A stretch of 64,000 nt of DNA from SSSZ01 sp036732025 (lineage in GTDB: Bacteria > Pseudomonadota > Gammaproteobacteria > Burkholderiales > Rhodocyclaceae). The DNA lies in contig DAINDE010000017.1 in NCBI GenBank assembly GCA_036732025.1, positions 6,116-70,115 of the forward strand, read 5' to 3'. Positions 34,883 to 44,881 of the stretch are shown in pieces. Within the stretch, counting starts at the first letter, position 1; each line of letters starts with the position of its first letter. The position numbers were made by a program, and so were the translations under genes. The notes below the pieces were generated by a model. The model did not search any database, was not told the DNA's origin, and saw nothing but the letters and a program-made list of their open reading frames with translations.

Positions 34883-36997
34883 ATGGAGCCTAGCGCTGCC
34901 GCACTGGCCGCCTGGGGTTACGGGTTCGCCGCCGGCAGCTATATCCTGCTGGCCCTGTATCTCGCCAGCCTGGGGACGCCCGCCGAAGGACGCCGCCGTG
35001 CCGCCGGCATGCTCGCGGCCGTGGGGTTGTGTGCCCTGTGGGCCATGGCCGGCTGGGCTTTCGCCGTCAGCGGGCGGCCGTTTTATTGGGTGCTGGCGGT
35101 ACTCCTCGATAATTTGCGCTATGGCGCCTGGTACGCCTTCATCCTGCTTCTTCTCGGGCCCAACGCCGGGCGACCGGCGCTGATCGGCATTCCTCCCCGC
35201 CTTGGCCTGCCGATGGCGGTAGGCATCGTGGCCGGTGGCATGGCGATTCACCTCGGCGCCCTACTCGGCCTGGGCGATCCGGCTTTTCTCGCCAAGGCCG
35301 GTCTGCTGCAGGCGCTGGTCATGGTCGTCTTCGCCCTGCTCCTGCTGGAGCAGTTCTTCCGCAGCGTCGCCGCGGATTCCCGCTGGAACGTCAAGCCTTT
35401 TTGCCTGGGATTGGCCGGCGCCTTTGCCTTCGACCTCTACGTCTATTCCGACGCCCTGCTGTTCGGGCGCCTCGACGCCGACGCCGTCAGCATTCGCGGC
35501 TTCGTGGCCGCCATGGTGGTGCCGCTGCTGGCCTTGTCCACCAGCCGCAGCCGCGACTGGATGTCGCGCATCCGCCTTTCCCAGAAGGCGGCCTTCCATT
35601 CGCTGACCCTGCTGTTTTCCGGCATGTACCTGCTGTTCATGGCAGGGGTGGGGTACTACGTCCGCTATTTCGGGGGCGACTGGGGAAGGGCGTTGCAGTT
35701 GGCGCTGGTATTCCTGGCCTTCCTCGGCCTGGGCGTTCTCGCTTTCTCGGGGGCTGTCCGGGCCAAGCTGCGGGTCCTGGTGGGCAAGCATTTCTTCAGC
35801 TACCGCTACGACTATCGCGAGGAGTGGCTGAAATTCACCCAGACCCTGTCCGAGCAGGGGTCGCCCCAGACCATGGGGCTCCACGCCATCCGCGGCCTGG
35901 CCGACATGCTGGAGAGCCCGGCCGGGGCGCTGTGGCTGCGCGATGCGGAACACGGCGCCTACACCCAGACGGCACGCTGGAACATGGTCGAGGTCGGTGC
36001 CCGGGAGGAGGGCGGCTCACCGTTCTGCCGTTTTCTGGCGGATAGCGGGTGGGTCATCAATCTCGAGGAGTACCGCTGTTATGCCAGGCGCTACGAAGGG
36101 CTGGACCTGCCGCTGTGGCTCTCCGAGATTGCCAACGCCTGGCTCATCGTTCCGCTGCTGGTCGGCAGCGAGATGATCGGCTTTGTCGTCCTCGCCAGCC
36201 CCCGTACGCCGGTGGACGTCAACTGGGAGGTCAACGATCTGCTCAAGACCGCCGGCCGCCAGGCTGCGGCGTTCCTCGCCCAGTTGCAGGCAACGGAGGC
36301 GCTGCTGGAAGCGCGCAAGTTCGACGCCTTCAACCGCATGTCGGCCTTCGTCGTGCACGACCTGAAGAACATCGTCACCCAGCTTTCCCTGATGCTGAAG
36401 AATGCCGAGAAGCACAAGGACAACCCGGAGTTCCAGGAAGACATGCTGATGACCGTGGAGCATGCCGTCGAACGCATGCGCCAGCTCATGCTGCAACTGC
36501 GGGAGGGGGCGACCCCGCCCGGCACGCCGGTGGGCGTGGACCTGGCCGGCATCATCGAGCGCATCCGCAAGGGCAAGGCGGCCCAGGGGCGGACGGTGGA
36601 CATCCAGGTGGAGGAGCGCTTGAGTACCCGCGGGCACGAGGAGCGGCTGGAGCGTGTCATCGGCCACATGGTGCAAAATGCGCTGGATGCAACCGACATG
36701 GATGGCCGGGTTTGGGTTAAGCTTGGACGTGAAGGAGGGCAGGCCCGCCTGGAGGTCGGCGATACCGGCCACGGCATGTCCGCGGAATTCATCCGCGAGC
36801 GCCTGTTCAAGCCGTTCCAGACGACCAAGCAGGCCGGCATGGGAATCGGCGCCTACGAGAGTTTTCAGTACGTGCAGGAACTGGGGGGAAAGATTTTGGT
36901 GGATAGTGAAGTGGACCAGGGCACCCGCGTGACCATGCTGTTGCCCTTGTTCGAGTTGGCCAAGGGATCGGATCTGCAGCATCGGGAGGCGGTATGA
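34883..36997 (+). CDS. prsK: XrtA/PEP-CTERM system sensor histidine kinase PrsK
   Basis: A 704-residue sensor kinase. About eight transmembrane helices fill residues 1-300, a GAF-like domain follows (about 320-465), then the phosphoacceptor histidine H492 in FVVHDLKNIVTQLSLML. The ATPase domain has an N-box VQNALDATD (about 593), a G1 box VGDTGHGMS and GIGAYESFQYVQELGG. The GAYES variant and the HDLKN H-box are typical of PrsK. Its stop overlaps the prsR start (ATGA). It should phosphorylate PrsR in response to an unknown envelope signal. Confidence 0.93.
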   Translation: MEPSAAALAAWGYGFAAGSYILLALYLASLGTPAEGRRRAAGMLAAVGLCALWAMAGWAFAVSGRPFYWVLAVLLDNLRYGAWYAFILLLLGPNAGRPALIGIPPRLGLPMAVGIVAGGMAIHLGALLGLGDPAFLAKAGLLQALVMVVFALLLLEQFFRSVAADSRWNVKPFCLGLAGAFAFDLYVYSDALLFGRLDADAVSIRGFVAAMVVPLLALSTSRSRDWMSRIRLSQKAAFHSLTLLFSGMYLLFMAGVGYYVRYFGGDWGRALQLALVFLAFLGLGVLAFSGAVRAKLRVLVGKHFFSYRYDYREEWLKFTQTLSEQGSPQTMGLHAIRGLADMLESPAGALWLRDAEHGAYTQTARWNMVEVGAREEGGSPFCRFLADSGWVINLEEYRCYARRYEGLDLPLWLSEIANAWLIVPLLVGSEMIGFVVLASPRTPVDVNWEVNDLLKTAGRQAAAFLAQLQATEALLEARKFDAFNRMSAFVVHDLKNIVTQLSLMLKNAEKHKDNPEFQEDMLMTVEHAVERMRQLMLQLREGATPPGTPVGVDLAGIIERIRKGKAAQGRTVDIQVEERLSTRGHEERLERVIGHMVQNALDATDMDGRVWVKLGREGGQARLEVGDTGHGMSAEFIRERLFKPFQTTKQAGMGIGAYESFQYVQELGGKILVDSEVDQGTRVTMLLPLFELAKGSDLQHREAV

Positions 36998-38352
36998 GCG
37001 GCGAAAAGGCGCGCCCCTTGATGGTGGTCGAGGATGACCCGGCCCTGCAGAAGCAGATCAAGTGGTCCTTCGACCAATACGAGGTGATCACGGCTTCCGA
37101 CCGTGAGACGGCGCTGGCCCAGGTGAAGCGCTACCAGCCGGCGGTGGTGACCATGGATCTCGGCTTGCCGCCCGACCCCGACGCGGTGTCGGAGGGGTTC
37201 AGGCTCCTCGAGCAACTGGTGGCGGCGGAGCCGGACATCAAGGTCATCGTCCTCACCGGCCAGAACGACCAGGCCAACGCCCTGCGGGCGGTGGCCCTGG
37301 GTGCCTATGATTTCTTCGCCAAGCCCTTCGAGCCGGAATTGCTGGCGTTGACCGTAGACCGTGCCTTTCGCCTGTACGATCTGCAGAAGGAAAACCAGCG
37401 GCTGCAAATGATGCGCCAGCCGGATGCCCTTTCCGGCCTCATTACCCGCGACCCGGAGATGCTGCGCCTCTGCCGCACTGTCGAAAAGGTGGCCTCCAGC
37501 AACGCCACGGTGATGCTGCTGGGCGAAAGCGGCACCGGCAAGGAAGTGCTGGCGCGGGGTCTGCACGAGGCTTCGCCCCGCCGCGGCGAACGGTTCGTCG
37601 CCATCAACTGCGCCGCCATACCCGACAACCTGCTGGAAAGCGAGCTTTTCGGCTATGAGAAGGGCGCCTTCACCGGTGCTGCCAAGACCACCCCGGGCAA
37701 GATCGAGACCGCCCATCGCGGCACCCTGATGCTCGACGAAATCGGCGATCTGCCCATGGCGCTCCAGGCCAAGCTCCTGCGCTTCCTGCAGGAGCGCGTG
37801 GTGGAGCGGGTCGGCGGGCGCCAGGAAATTCCCGTGGATGTGCGCATCGTCTGCGCGACCCACCAGGATCTCAAGGCCCTCATCGCCGAAGGCAAGTTCC
37901 GGGAAGACCTTTACTACCGCCTGGCGGAAATCGTCGTCAACATCCCGCCGCTGCGTGCCCGCCTGGGCGACGCGGCCTTGCTCGCCCACGCCCTGGTGCG
38001 CCGTTTCGCCGGCGAGCAGAACCGCGGCGCCATGAGCCTCGGGGAGGACGCCGTGCGGGCCATTGAAATCCACGCCTGGCCGGGCAACGTGCGGGAGCTG
38101 GAAAACTGTATCAAGCGTGCCGTCATCATGGCCGACGGCAATGTCATCACCTGTGACGACATCGGCCTGCGCCAGGTGGCCGAGGGCGAGGCTTCCGATC
38201 TCGATCTGCGCAAGGTCCGGGACGAGGCCGAGAAGCATGCGGTCATCGCCGCCCTCAGCCGGGCCAACGGCAACGTCGTCAAGGCGGCGGAAATCCTCGG
38301 TGTCAGCCGCCCCACCCTCTACGACCTGATGCATCGATTCGGCCTCAAGTAA
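36994..38352 (+). CDS. prsR: PEP-CTERM-box sigma-54 response regulator PrsR
   Basis: A 452-residue NtrC-type activator. The receiver starts MVVEDDPALQKQ with phosphoacceptor D55 in VTMDLGLPPD. The AAA+ domain has Walker A GESGTGKE (about 177-184), the sigma-54-contacting GAFTGA loop (about 224) and LMLDEIGDLP. The C-terminal Fis-type helix-turn-helix reads NVVKAAEILGVSRPTLYDLM. Orthologues drive PEP-CTERM protein genes from sigma-54 promoters. A candidate target within this window is the promoter at 27153. Confidence 0.95.
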   Translation: MSGEKARPLMVVEDDPALQKQIKWSFDQYEVITASDRETALAQVKRYQPAVVTMDLGLPPDPDAVSEGFRLLEQLVAAEPDIKVIVLTGQNDQANALRAVALGAYDFFAKPFEPELLALTVDRAFRLYDLQKENQRLQMMRQPDALSGLITRDPEMLRLCRTVEKVASSNATVMLLGESGTGKEVLARGLHEASPRRGERFVAINCAAIPDNLLESELFGYEKGAFTGAAKTTPGKIETAHRGTLMLDEIGDLPMALQAKLLRFLQERVVERVGGRQEIPVDVRIVCATHQDLKALIAEGKFREDLYYRLAEIVVNIPPLRARLGDAALLAHALVRRFAGEQNRGAMSLGEDAVRAIEIHAWPGNVRELENCIKRAVIMADGNVITCDDIGLRQVAEGEASDLDLRKVRDEAEKHAVIAALSRANGNVVKAAEILGVSRPTLYDLMHRFGLK

Positions 38353-38387
38353 TTGCGGCCCCACCGTTTGTGACGAGAGAGCGAACC

Positions 38388-41159
38388 ATGAAAACTAGCA
38401 CCCTGCGAAATGCCACCCTTTCCGCGCTACTGGCTGCCATGCTGGTCTCCGCCTGCGGCGGGGACGACCCGGCCGCCCTGCTGAAGTCGGCCCGCGAATA
38501 TCTCGCCAAGAACGATGCCAAGGCGGCCATCATCCAGGTCAAGAACGTCCTGCAGAAGCAGCCTGGCAACGCCGAGGCGCGTTTCCTGCTGGGCAAGGCG
38601 CTGCTCGATGCGGGGGACGCTACGGCCGCCGAGGTGGAACTGCGCAAAGCCATGGAGCAGCGGTATTCCCAGGAAGATACCGTGCCCCTGATGGTGAAGG
38701 CACTGCTGATGAAGGGGCAGGCGAAGAGGGCGGTCCAGGAATTCGGCAAGACCGACCTGACCACCCCCGTCGGGCAGGCGGAACTGCAGACCCTGCTCAG
38801 CGTCGCTTACCGCATGCTGGGTGATTCCGAATCCGCCTATGCGGCGCTCAACGCCGCCCTGAAGGCCAAGCCCAACCATGCGCCGGCGCTCGTCCTGGAG
38901 GCGCGGATGAAGGCCGGTGAAAAGGATCTGGCGGGGGCTCTGGCCATGATCGACAACATCGTGCAGAAGGATCCCGCCAATGCCGAGGCCTACAAGCTGA
39001 AGGGCGACATCCTGCTCGCCCAGGAGAAACCCGATGAAGCGGCCGCCGCCTACCGCAAGGGCCTCGAAGGCCAGGCGGACCACTTGCCCAGCCATGCCAC
39101 GCTGATCACCCTGCTCATGCAGCAGGGCAAGGTGGACGAGGCCGGCAAGCAGCTCGCCGAACTGCGGAAGCACGCGCCCAAGCATCCGCAGACGCTGCTG
39201 CTGGAGTCCCAGCTGGCGTTCCAGAAGAAGGAATACAAGGCCGCCCGGGAATCCCTGCAGCAGTTCCACAAGATCGCGCGGCCGAACGCCCTTTCCCTGC
39301 AATTGGCCGGTGCCGTGGAATATCAGCTGGGTTCCTACGGCATGGCCGAGGAGAACCTCGCCAAGGCCCTGCAGGAGAACTCGAACCTGCCGGCGGCGCG
39401 CCGCCTGCTGATTTCGACCTATCTGCGCGTCGGCCAGCCCGCCAAGGCGCTGGATACGCTGAAGCCGGTGCTCGACAAGGTGGAGTCCGACGCGTCCATG
39501 CTGGCGCTCGCCGGCGAGGTCTTCATCCAGCAGGGGGACTACAAGCGGGCGGAGGAGTACTACGCCAAGGCAACCAAGCTCGATCCCAAGGACGCGACCA
39601 AGCGCACCCGCCTGGCGATCACCCATCTGGCCAAGGGGGACGCCGCCAGCGCCTTCGACGAGCTTCAGGAAATCTCCGCCAGCGACTCGGGCGTGGCGGC
39701 CGACTATGCATTGATCTCGGCCCACTTGCGGCGCAACGAGATCGACAAGGCGCTGAAGGCTCTCGACGTCCTCGAGAAGAAGCGGCCGGACGATCCGGTG
39801 GTCTACAACATGCGCGGGCAGACCCTGATGGCCAAGCAGGACAAGGCGGGCGCCCGTCAGAACTTCGAGAAGGCGCTTGCGCTCAAGCCCGCCTTCTTCC
39901 CGGCGGCGGCCAGCCTGGCCAGCATGGATCTTGCCGACAAGAAGCCCGAGGATGCCAAGCGCCGTTACGAAAGCGTGCTGGCCGCCGATCCCAAGAACCT
40001 GCAGGCCTATCTCGGCCTGGCCGGGCTGGCCTCCAGAAGCGGCGCCAAGACCGAGGAAGTGGCGGCACTGGTCAACAAGGCCGTTGCCATCAGCCCGACC
40101 AACGTGGGTGCCCGACTGGCCCTCATCGAAACCTATCTGCGGGGCGGCGAGGCCAAGAAGGCGGTCACTGCCGCCCAGGAGGCGATGACCGCCGTTCCCG
40201 ACCGGGTCGAGCTGGTGGACGCGGCCGGGCGTGCCCAGCTGGCGGCCGGCGACCACAACCAGGCGCTGGCCATGTTCAACAAGATGTCGAACATGCAACC
40301 CCGCTCCCCCGTACCCTACCTCAAGATGGCCGAAGTCAACGTCCTTGCCAAGAACAAGGAAGAGGCTATCCGGAACCTCAAGAAGAGCCTCGACCAGAAG
40401 CCCGATTTCGTCGATTCCCAGCAGGCCCTCACGGCCCTCTATGTCAATGTGGGGCGTTTCAAGGAGGCCCAGGGCGTGGCCAAGGAAGTCCAGCGGCAGC
40501 GGCCGAAATCGCCTCTCGGCTTTGCCATGGAAGGGGATGTTGCCATTGCGCAGAAATCCTGGGGCGACGCCGCCAAGGCCTACCGTGCCGGCCTGGAGCG
40601 CGAGCCGGTCGGGGAACTGGCCATGCGGCTGCACTCCGCCCTCTATGCCGGCGGCAATCGGGGCGAGGCAGAAAAACTGGTCGTGACCTGGTTGAAGGAC
40701 CACCCGAAGGATCTCGCCTTCCGCAATTTCGTGGCCGAGCGGGCCAGCGAGCGCCAGGACTGGCCTGCCGCCGCCCAGCAATACCGCGCCATCCTCGAGG
40801 CGCAGCCGGACAGTGCCCTGGTCCTCAACAACCTTGCCTGGATCGCCGACAAGCTGAAGGATCCCAAGGCGGTCGACTATGCCGAGAAGGCGGTCAAGCT
40901 TGCCCCCAACCAGCCCGCCTTCATGGATACCCTGGCCATGCTGCTGGCCGAAAAGGGAGACGTGGCGCGGGCCCGGGAACTGGCGGCCAAGGCGGTGGAA
41001 CTGGCGCCGAAGCAAGCTTCCTTCCGCCTCAACCTGGCGCGGGTGCTGATCAAGGCGGGCAACAAGACCGAGGCCAAGGTGCATCTCGATACCCTGGCCA
41101 AGCTGGGGGCCAACTTCCCCGAGCAGGCGGAAGTGGCCAAGCTCCTGAAAGAACTCTGA
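38388..41159 (+). CDS. prsT: XrtA/PEP-CTERM system TPR lipoprotein PrsT
   Basis: A 923-residue exported lipoprotein composed almost entirely of tetratricopeptide repeats. The signal LSALLAAMLVSAC has a lipobox with C23 as the lipidated residue. TPR units recur throughout (for example NAEARFLLGKALLDAGDATA, KRAEEYYAKATKLDPKDA, VLNNLAWIADKLKDPKAVDY). I start at ATG 38388, directly ahead of the signal and behind GAGAGAG, instead of an upstream ATG at 38370. It probably acts as an assembly scaffold for polysaccharide export or PEP-CTERM processing. It follows prsR in the same direction. Confidence 0.93.
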   Translation: MKTSTLRNATLSALLAAMLVSACGGDDPAALLKSAREYLAKNDAKAAIIQVKNVLQKQPGNAEARFLLGKALLDAGDATAAEVELRKAMEQRYSQEDTVPLMVKALLMKGQAKRAVQEFGKTDLTTPVGQAELQTLLSVAYRMLGDSESAYAALNAALKAKPNHAPALVLEARMKAGEKDLAGALAMIDNIVQKDPANAEAYKLKGDILLAQEKPDEAAAAYRKGLEGQADHLPSHATLITLLMQQGKVDEAGKQLAELRKHAPKHPQTLLLESQLAFQKKEYKAARESLQQFHKIARPNALSLQLAGAVEYQLGSYGMAEENLAKALQENSNLPAARRLLISTYLRVGQPAKALDTLKPVLDKVESDASMLALAGEVFIQQGDYKRAEEYYAKATKLDPKDATKRTRLAITHLAKGDAASAFDELQEISASDSGVAADYALISAHLRRNEIDKALKALDVLEKKRPDDPVVYNMRGQTLMAKQDKAGARQNFEKALALKPAFFPAAASLASMDLADKKPEDAKRRYESVLAADPKNLQAYLGLAGLASRSGAKTEEVAALVNKAVAISPTNVGARLALIETYLRGGEAKKAVTAAQEAMTAVPDRVELVDAAGRAQLAAGDHNQALAMFNKMSNMQPRSPVPYLKMAEVNVLAKNKEEAIRNLKKSLDQKPDFVDSQQALTALYVNVGRFKEAQGVAKEVQRQRPKSPLGFAMEGDVAIAQKSWGDAAKAYRAGLEREPVGELAMRLHSALYAGGNRGEAEKLVVTWLKDHPKDLAFRNFVAERASERQDWPAAAQQYRAILEAQPDSALVLNNLAWIADKLKDPKAVDYAEKAVKLAPNQPAFMDTLAMLLAEKGDVARARELAAKAVELAPKQASFRLNLARVLIKAGNKTEAKVHLDTLAKLGANFPEQAEVAKLLKEL

Positions 41160-41170
41160 AATCGCTTTCC

Positions 41171-41176
41171 TATAAT
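41171..41176 (+). promoter_or_regulatory. Candidate -10 box before the UDP-sugar dehydrogenase
   Basis: TATAAT stands 24 bases before the ATG in the 40-base gap after prsT. The -35 region would lie at the end of prsT and is poor. Confidence 0.35.
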
Positions 41177-41199
41177 CTAATCAATATTTGAGGATTCAA

Positions 41200-42480
<1,281 letters not shown>

Positions 42481-42489
42481 GGGGAGGCT

Positions 42490-43401
42490 ATGGTCGGCAG
42501 CGCAGCGCGGGGATGGACAGGTCGGAACTGGCGTCTGGGGATTCCCCTGGCCGCCGCTGTGGCCTGGGCATCTGCTGCCGGCGCTGCCGAGGACGCGGCG
42601 GCCCAGGCGGCGAAAGCGCTTTCCCTGCGCAGCGAGGCCCGGGCGTTCGAGCATGGCGAAGGGGTTCCCCGGGACGGCGGCAAGGCCGCCAAGCTCTATT
42701 GCGAGGCGGCCCGCCTGGGTGACGCCGAGGCCCAGTACAGCGTCGGCTGGATGTACGCCAACGGCCGCGGCGTGCCCCGGGACGATGCCCTGGCCGCCTA
42801 TTTCTTCGATCTCGCTGCCCGGCAGGGGCATTCCCACGCGGCGGGGATGCTCCGCTTCGTCGGCACCGAACTCGCCGGCAAGCCGGAATGCATGAATGAC
42901 CCGGAAGACCTGGAGGGCAGCGACGTCATCGCCGCCGCGCCGCCGGAGCGCCGGAAGATCCTCGAACTCGTGTCCCGCCTGGCGCCCCAGTATGGTGTCT
43001 ATCCCCGCCTGGCCATGGCGGTGATCCGGGCCGAGTCGAACTTCAACCCGGCGGCGGTTTCCCCCAAGAACGCCCAGGGGCTGATGCAGCTGATCCCGGA
43101 GACTTCCGCCCGCTTCAACGTGAAGAAGCCCTTCGATCCGGAGGAGAACATTCGCGGCGGCCTTGCCTACCTGCGCTGGCTGCTCGCCTACTTCAAAGGC
43201 GACGTGGCCCTGGTGGCGGCCGCCTACAATGCGGGCGAGGGGGCGGTGAATCGCTACCGGGGCATCCCCCCCTATGAAGAGACGCGGGGCTACGTCAAGC
43301 GGATCGTCGAACTCTTCCGCAAGGACGAGCACCCCTTCGATCCGTCAGTGACCGAGCCCTCGCCGGAACTTGCCCGCATCCGCACGGTCCGCTCAATGTA
43401 A
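42490..43401 (+). CDS. SEL1-repeat lytic transglycosylase (SLT domain)
   Basis: A 303-residue exported protein. An N-terminal signal (LGIPLAAAVAWASAAGA) precedes two SEL1-like repeats (ARAFEHGEGVPRDGGKAAKL and AQYSVGWMYANGRGVPRDDA). A C-terminal soluble-lytic-transglycosylase domain has catalytic E182 in VIRAESNFNPAAVS, followed by NAQGLMQLIPETS and AAYNAGEGAVNRY. It cleaves peptidoglycan, probably to make room for an export complex. A strong ribosome site (GGGGAGG) precedes the ATG, ten bases after the dehydrogenase stop. Confidence 0.88.
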   Translation: MVGSAARGWTGRNWRLGIPLAAAVAWASAAGAAEDAAAQAAKALSLRSEARAFEHGEGVPRDGGKAAKLYCEAARLGDAEAQYSVGWMYANGRGVPRDDALAAYFFDLAARQGHSHAAGMLRFVGTELAGKPECMNDPEDLEGSDVIAAAPPERRKILELVSRLAPQYGVYPRLAMAVIRAESNFNPAAVSPKNAQGLMQLIPETSARFNVKKPFDPEENIRGGLAYLRWLLAYFKGDVALVAAAYNAGEGAVNRYRGIPPYEETRGYVKRIVELFRKDEHPFDPSVTEPSPELARIRTVRSM

Positions 43402-43454
43402 CGGATCTTGCCAGGCCCGCCGGCTCGCTCCGCGGGCGCATGGGAGAGAAAAAC

Positions 43455-44225
43455 ATGAACACGCCATTCTGGCTGCGCTGCCTGATCCTGCTGAGCCTCG
43501 TCGCCGGTGGCGGCGCCCGGGCTGCCGACATGGTGCGCGCCATCGAACAGGTCAAACCCTCCATCGTCGCCGTGGGCGGGCACAAGGCCACCAACAGCCC
43601 GGCCTTCGTCATCCAGGGTACCGGGTTCGCCGTCGGCAATGGTTCGGTGGTGGCGACCAACGCCCATGTCATCAACGTCATCACCAGCGATGCCGAGGTG
43701 ACCGTGATGGTGCAGGTGCGGCTGTCAGCGACGGAGTCGCAGTTGCGTCCCGCCAAGGTGGCGGTCGTCGACAAGGAGCATGACCTCGCCCTCCTGCGCA
43801 TCGAAGGGCCGCCGCTGCCGCCCGCCAGCCTGGGGGATTCGGAGGGGGTGCGCGAAGGTCAGGAGGTGGCGTTCACCGGCTTCCCCATCGGTTCGGTCAT
43901 GGGCTTCTTCCCGGTGACCCACCGGGGCATGGTTTCCGCCGTGACGCCGGTGGCCATTCCCGTGCCCAATTCCCAGAAGCTCAGCGAGAAGCTGATTCAC
44001 CGCATGCGGCAGGGGTCGTTTCCCATCTTCCAGCTCGACGCCGTCGCCTACCCCGGTAACAGCGGCAGCCCCATTTTCAGTCCGGAAACCGGGGAAGTGC
44101 TGGGGGTAATCAACATGGTGGTGATCAAGAGTACCAAGGAGGCGGCCCTGGCCCAGCCCTCGGGGATCACCTACGCCGTGCCGGTGGCCTTCCTGAAAAG
44201 CCTGTTGGCGGGGCTCGGCCGGTGA
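43455..44225 (+). CDS. Trypsin-like serine protease (S1C-like), exported
   Basis: A 256-residue periplasmic trypsin-fold protease with a signal peptide (LRCLILLSLVAGGGARA). The catalytic triad is visible: H71 in VATNAHVINV, D110 in EHDLALLRI and S203 in YPGNSGSPIF. There is no PDZ domain, unlike DegP. ATG 43455 is preferred because GGGAGAG lies nine bases upstream; the in-frame ATG at 43440 overlaps that site. It ends just before a strong hairpin. Confidence 0.85.
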   Translation: MNTPFWLRCLILLSLVAGGGARAADMVRAIEQVKPSIVAVGGHKATNSPAFVIQGTGFAVGNGSVVATNAHVINVITSDAEVTVMVQVRLSATESQLRPAKVAVVDKEHDLALLRIEGPPLPPASLGDSEGVREGQEVAFTGFPIGSVMGFFPVTHRGMVSAVTPVAIPVPNSQKLSEKLIHRMRQGSFPIFQLDAVAYPGNSGSPIFSPETGEVLGVINMVVIKSTKEAALAQPSGITYAVPVAFLKSLLAGLGR

Positions 44226-44230
44226 AGCAA

Positions 44231-44263
44231 GCTGACGGCGGAAGCAACGCTTCCGCCGTCAGC
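44231..44263. terminator. Perfect 15-bp hairpin between convergent genes
   Basis: GCTGACGGCGGAAGC and GCTTCCGCCGTCAGC form a perfect 15-bp stem with the loop AAC (44246-44248). It lies between the 3' ends of the protease gene and the minus-strand secreted protein gene, so it probably stops transcription from both sides. No T tract follows on the plus strand, so classic intrinsic termination is not certain; the stem could instead be a 3'-end stabiliser. Confidence 0.7.
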
Positions 44264-44274
44264 GTCGCCGGCGA

Positions 44275-44844
44275 TCAGCCCTTTTCGCAGCCGAGGGTCT
44301 TGCCCTTGGTGAAGTAGGCGGTACCGGCCGGGCAGGCCAGGGGCTGCTCCGGCTTCTTCGGCGCCTTGACCCCCGCCTTCGGGACGCAGGTGAAGGAGCC
44401 GTCCTTGGCCGCCTTGCCCTTGAGCGCCCAATCGGCGGGACAGAGGCTGGCGGGGGCGCCGGCGGCAGCGGCAGCCGCGGCGGGCGCAGCGGCGACCTTG
44501 TACTTCATGATCTGCTTGCCGCCGCAGCCCAGGGCGTTTTCCACGCGGTCGCCGGCGGCGCGGACCTTGTATTCCTTGGCGGCCTTGTAGGTGTGCTCAA
44601 TGACCACGGGTACCTTGGTGTCCGGCTTGATCTTGATCTGGTCGCGGCGGCCGTCGCCGAACTCGACCTCCATGCCGCAGATGCCGTCGCCAACGTTGCC
44701 GATGTCGATGGTGGCGGTGATCTTGTCGCCGACCTTGGCGCCGGTGGCCGGGGTCAGCGTCAGCTTGTCGATGGTCGGCGAGGCCAGGGCGGCTCCGGCG
44801 GCGAGGCTGAACAGGGCAATGGCGGAAGCCTTGACGAATTTCAT
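44275..44844 (-). CDS. Secreted protein with PKD-like domain and Cys-rich tail
   Basis: A 189-residue unrecognised exported protein. The signal peptide is MKFVKASAIALFSLAAGAALA. Residues 22-110 look like a PKD/Ig-like beta domain (ITATIDIGNVGDGICGMEVE and VPVVIEHTYKAAKEYKVRAAG). An Ala/Pro linker follows, then a tail with spaced cysteines (LCPADWALKG, FTCVPKAG, LACPAGTAYF, TLGCEKG). The start follows AAGGGGA; the frame is open further upstream but antisense to the neighbour. It may bind a ligand in the envelope. No function is assigned. Confidence 0.7.
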   Translation of the reverse strand: MKFVKASAIALFSLAAGAALASPTIDKLTLTPATGAKVGDKITATIDIGNVGDGICGMEVEFGDGRRDQIKIKPDTKVPVVIEHTYKAAKEYKVRAAGDRVENALGCGGKQIMKYKVAAAPAAAAAAAGAPASLCPADWALKGKAAKDGSFTCVPKAGVKAPKKPEQPLACPAGTAYFTKGKTLGCEKG

Positions 44845-44881
44845 GCGAGTCCCCTTGCTAGTTGGTTGTGGAAAATTCAGT

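Noticed and set aside
38427..41084. 885-codon open frame on the minus strand
   Set aside because: Complementary to prsT, whose lipobox and TPR repeats are clear; the antisense product is a Gly/Leu-rich shadow.
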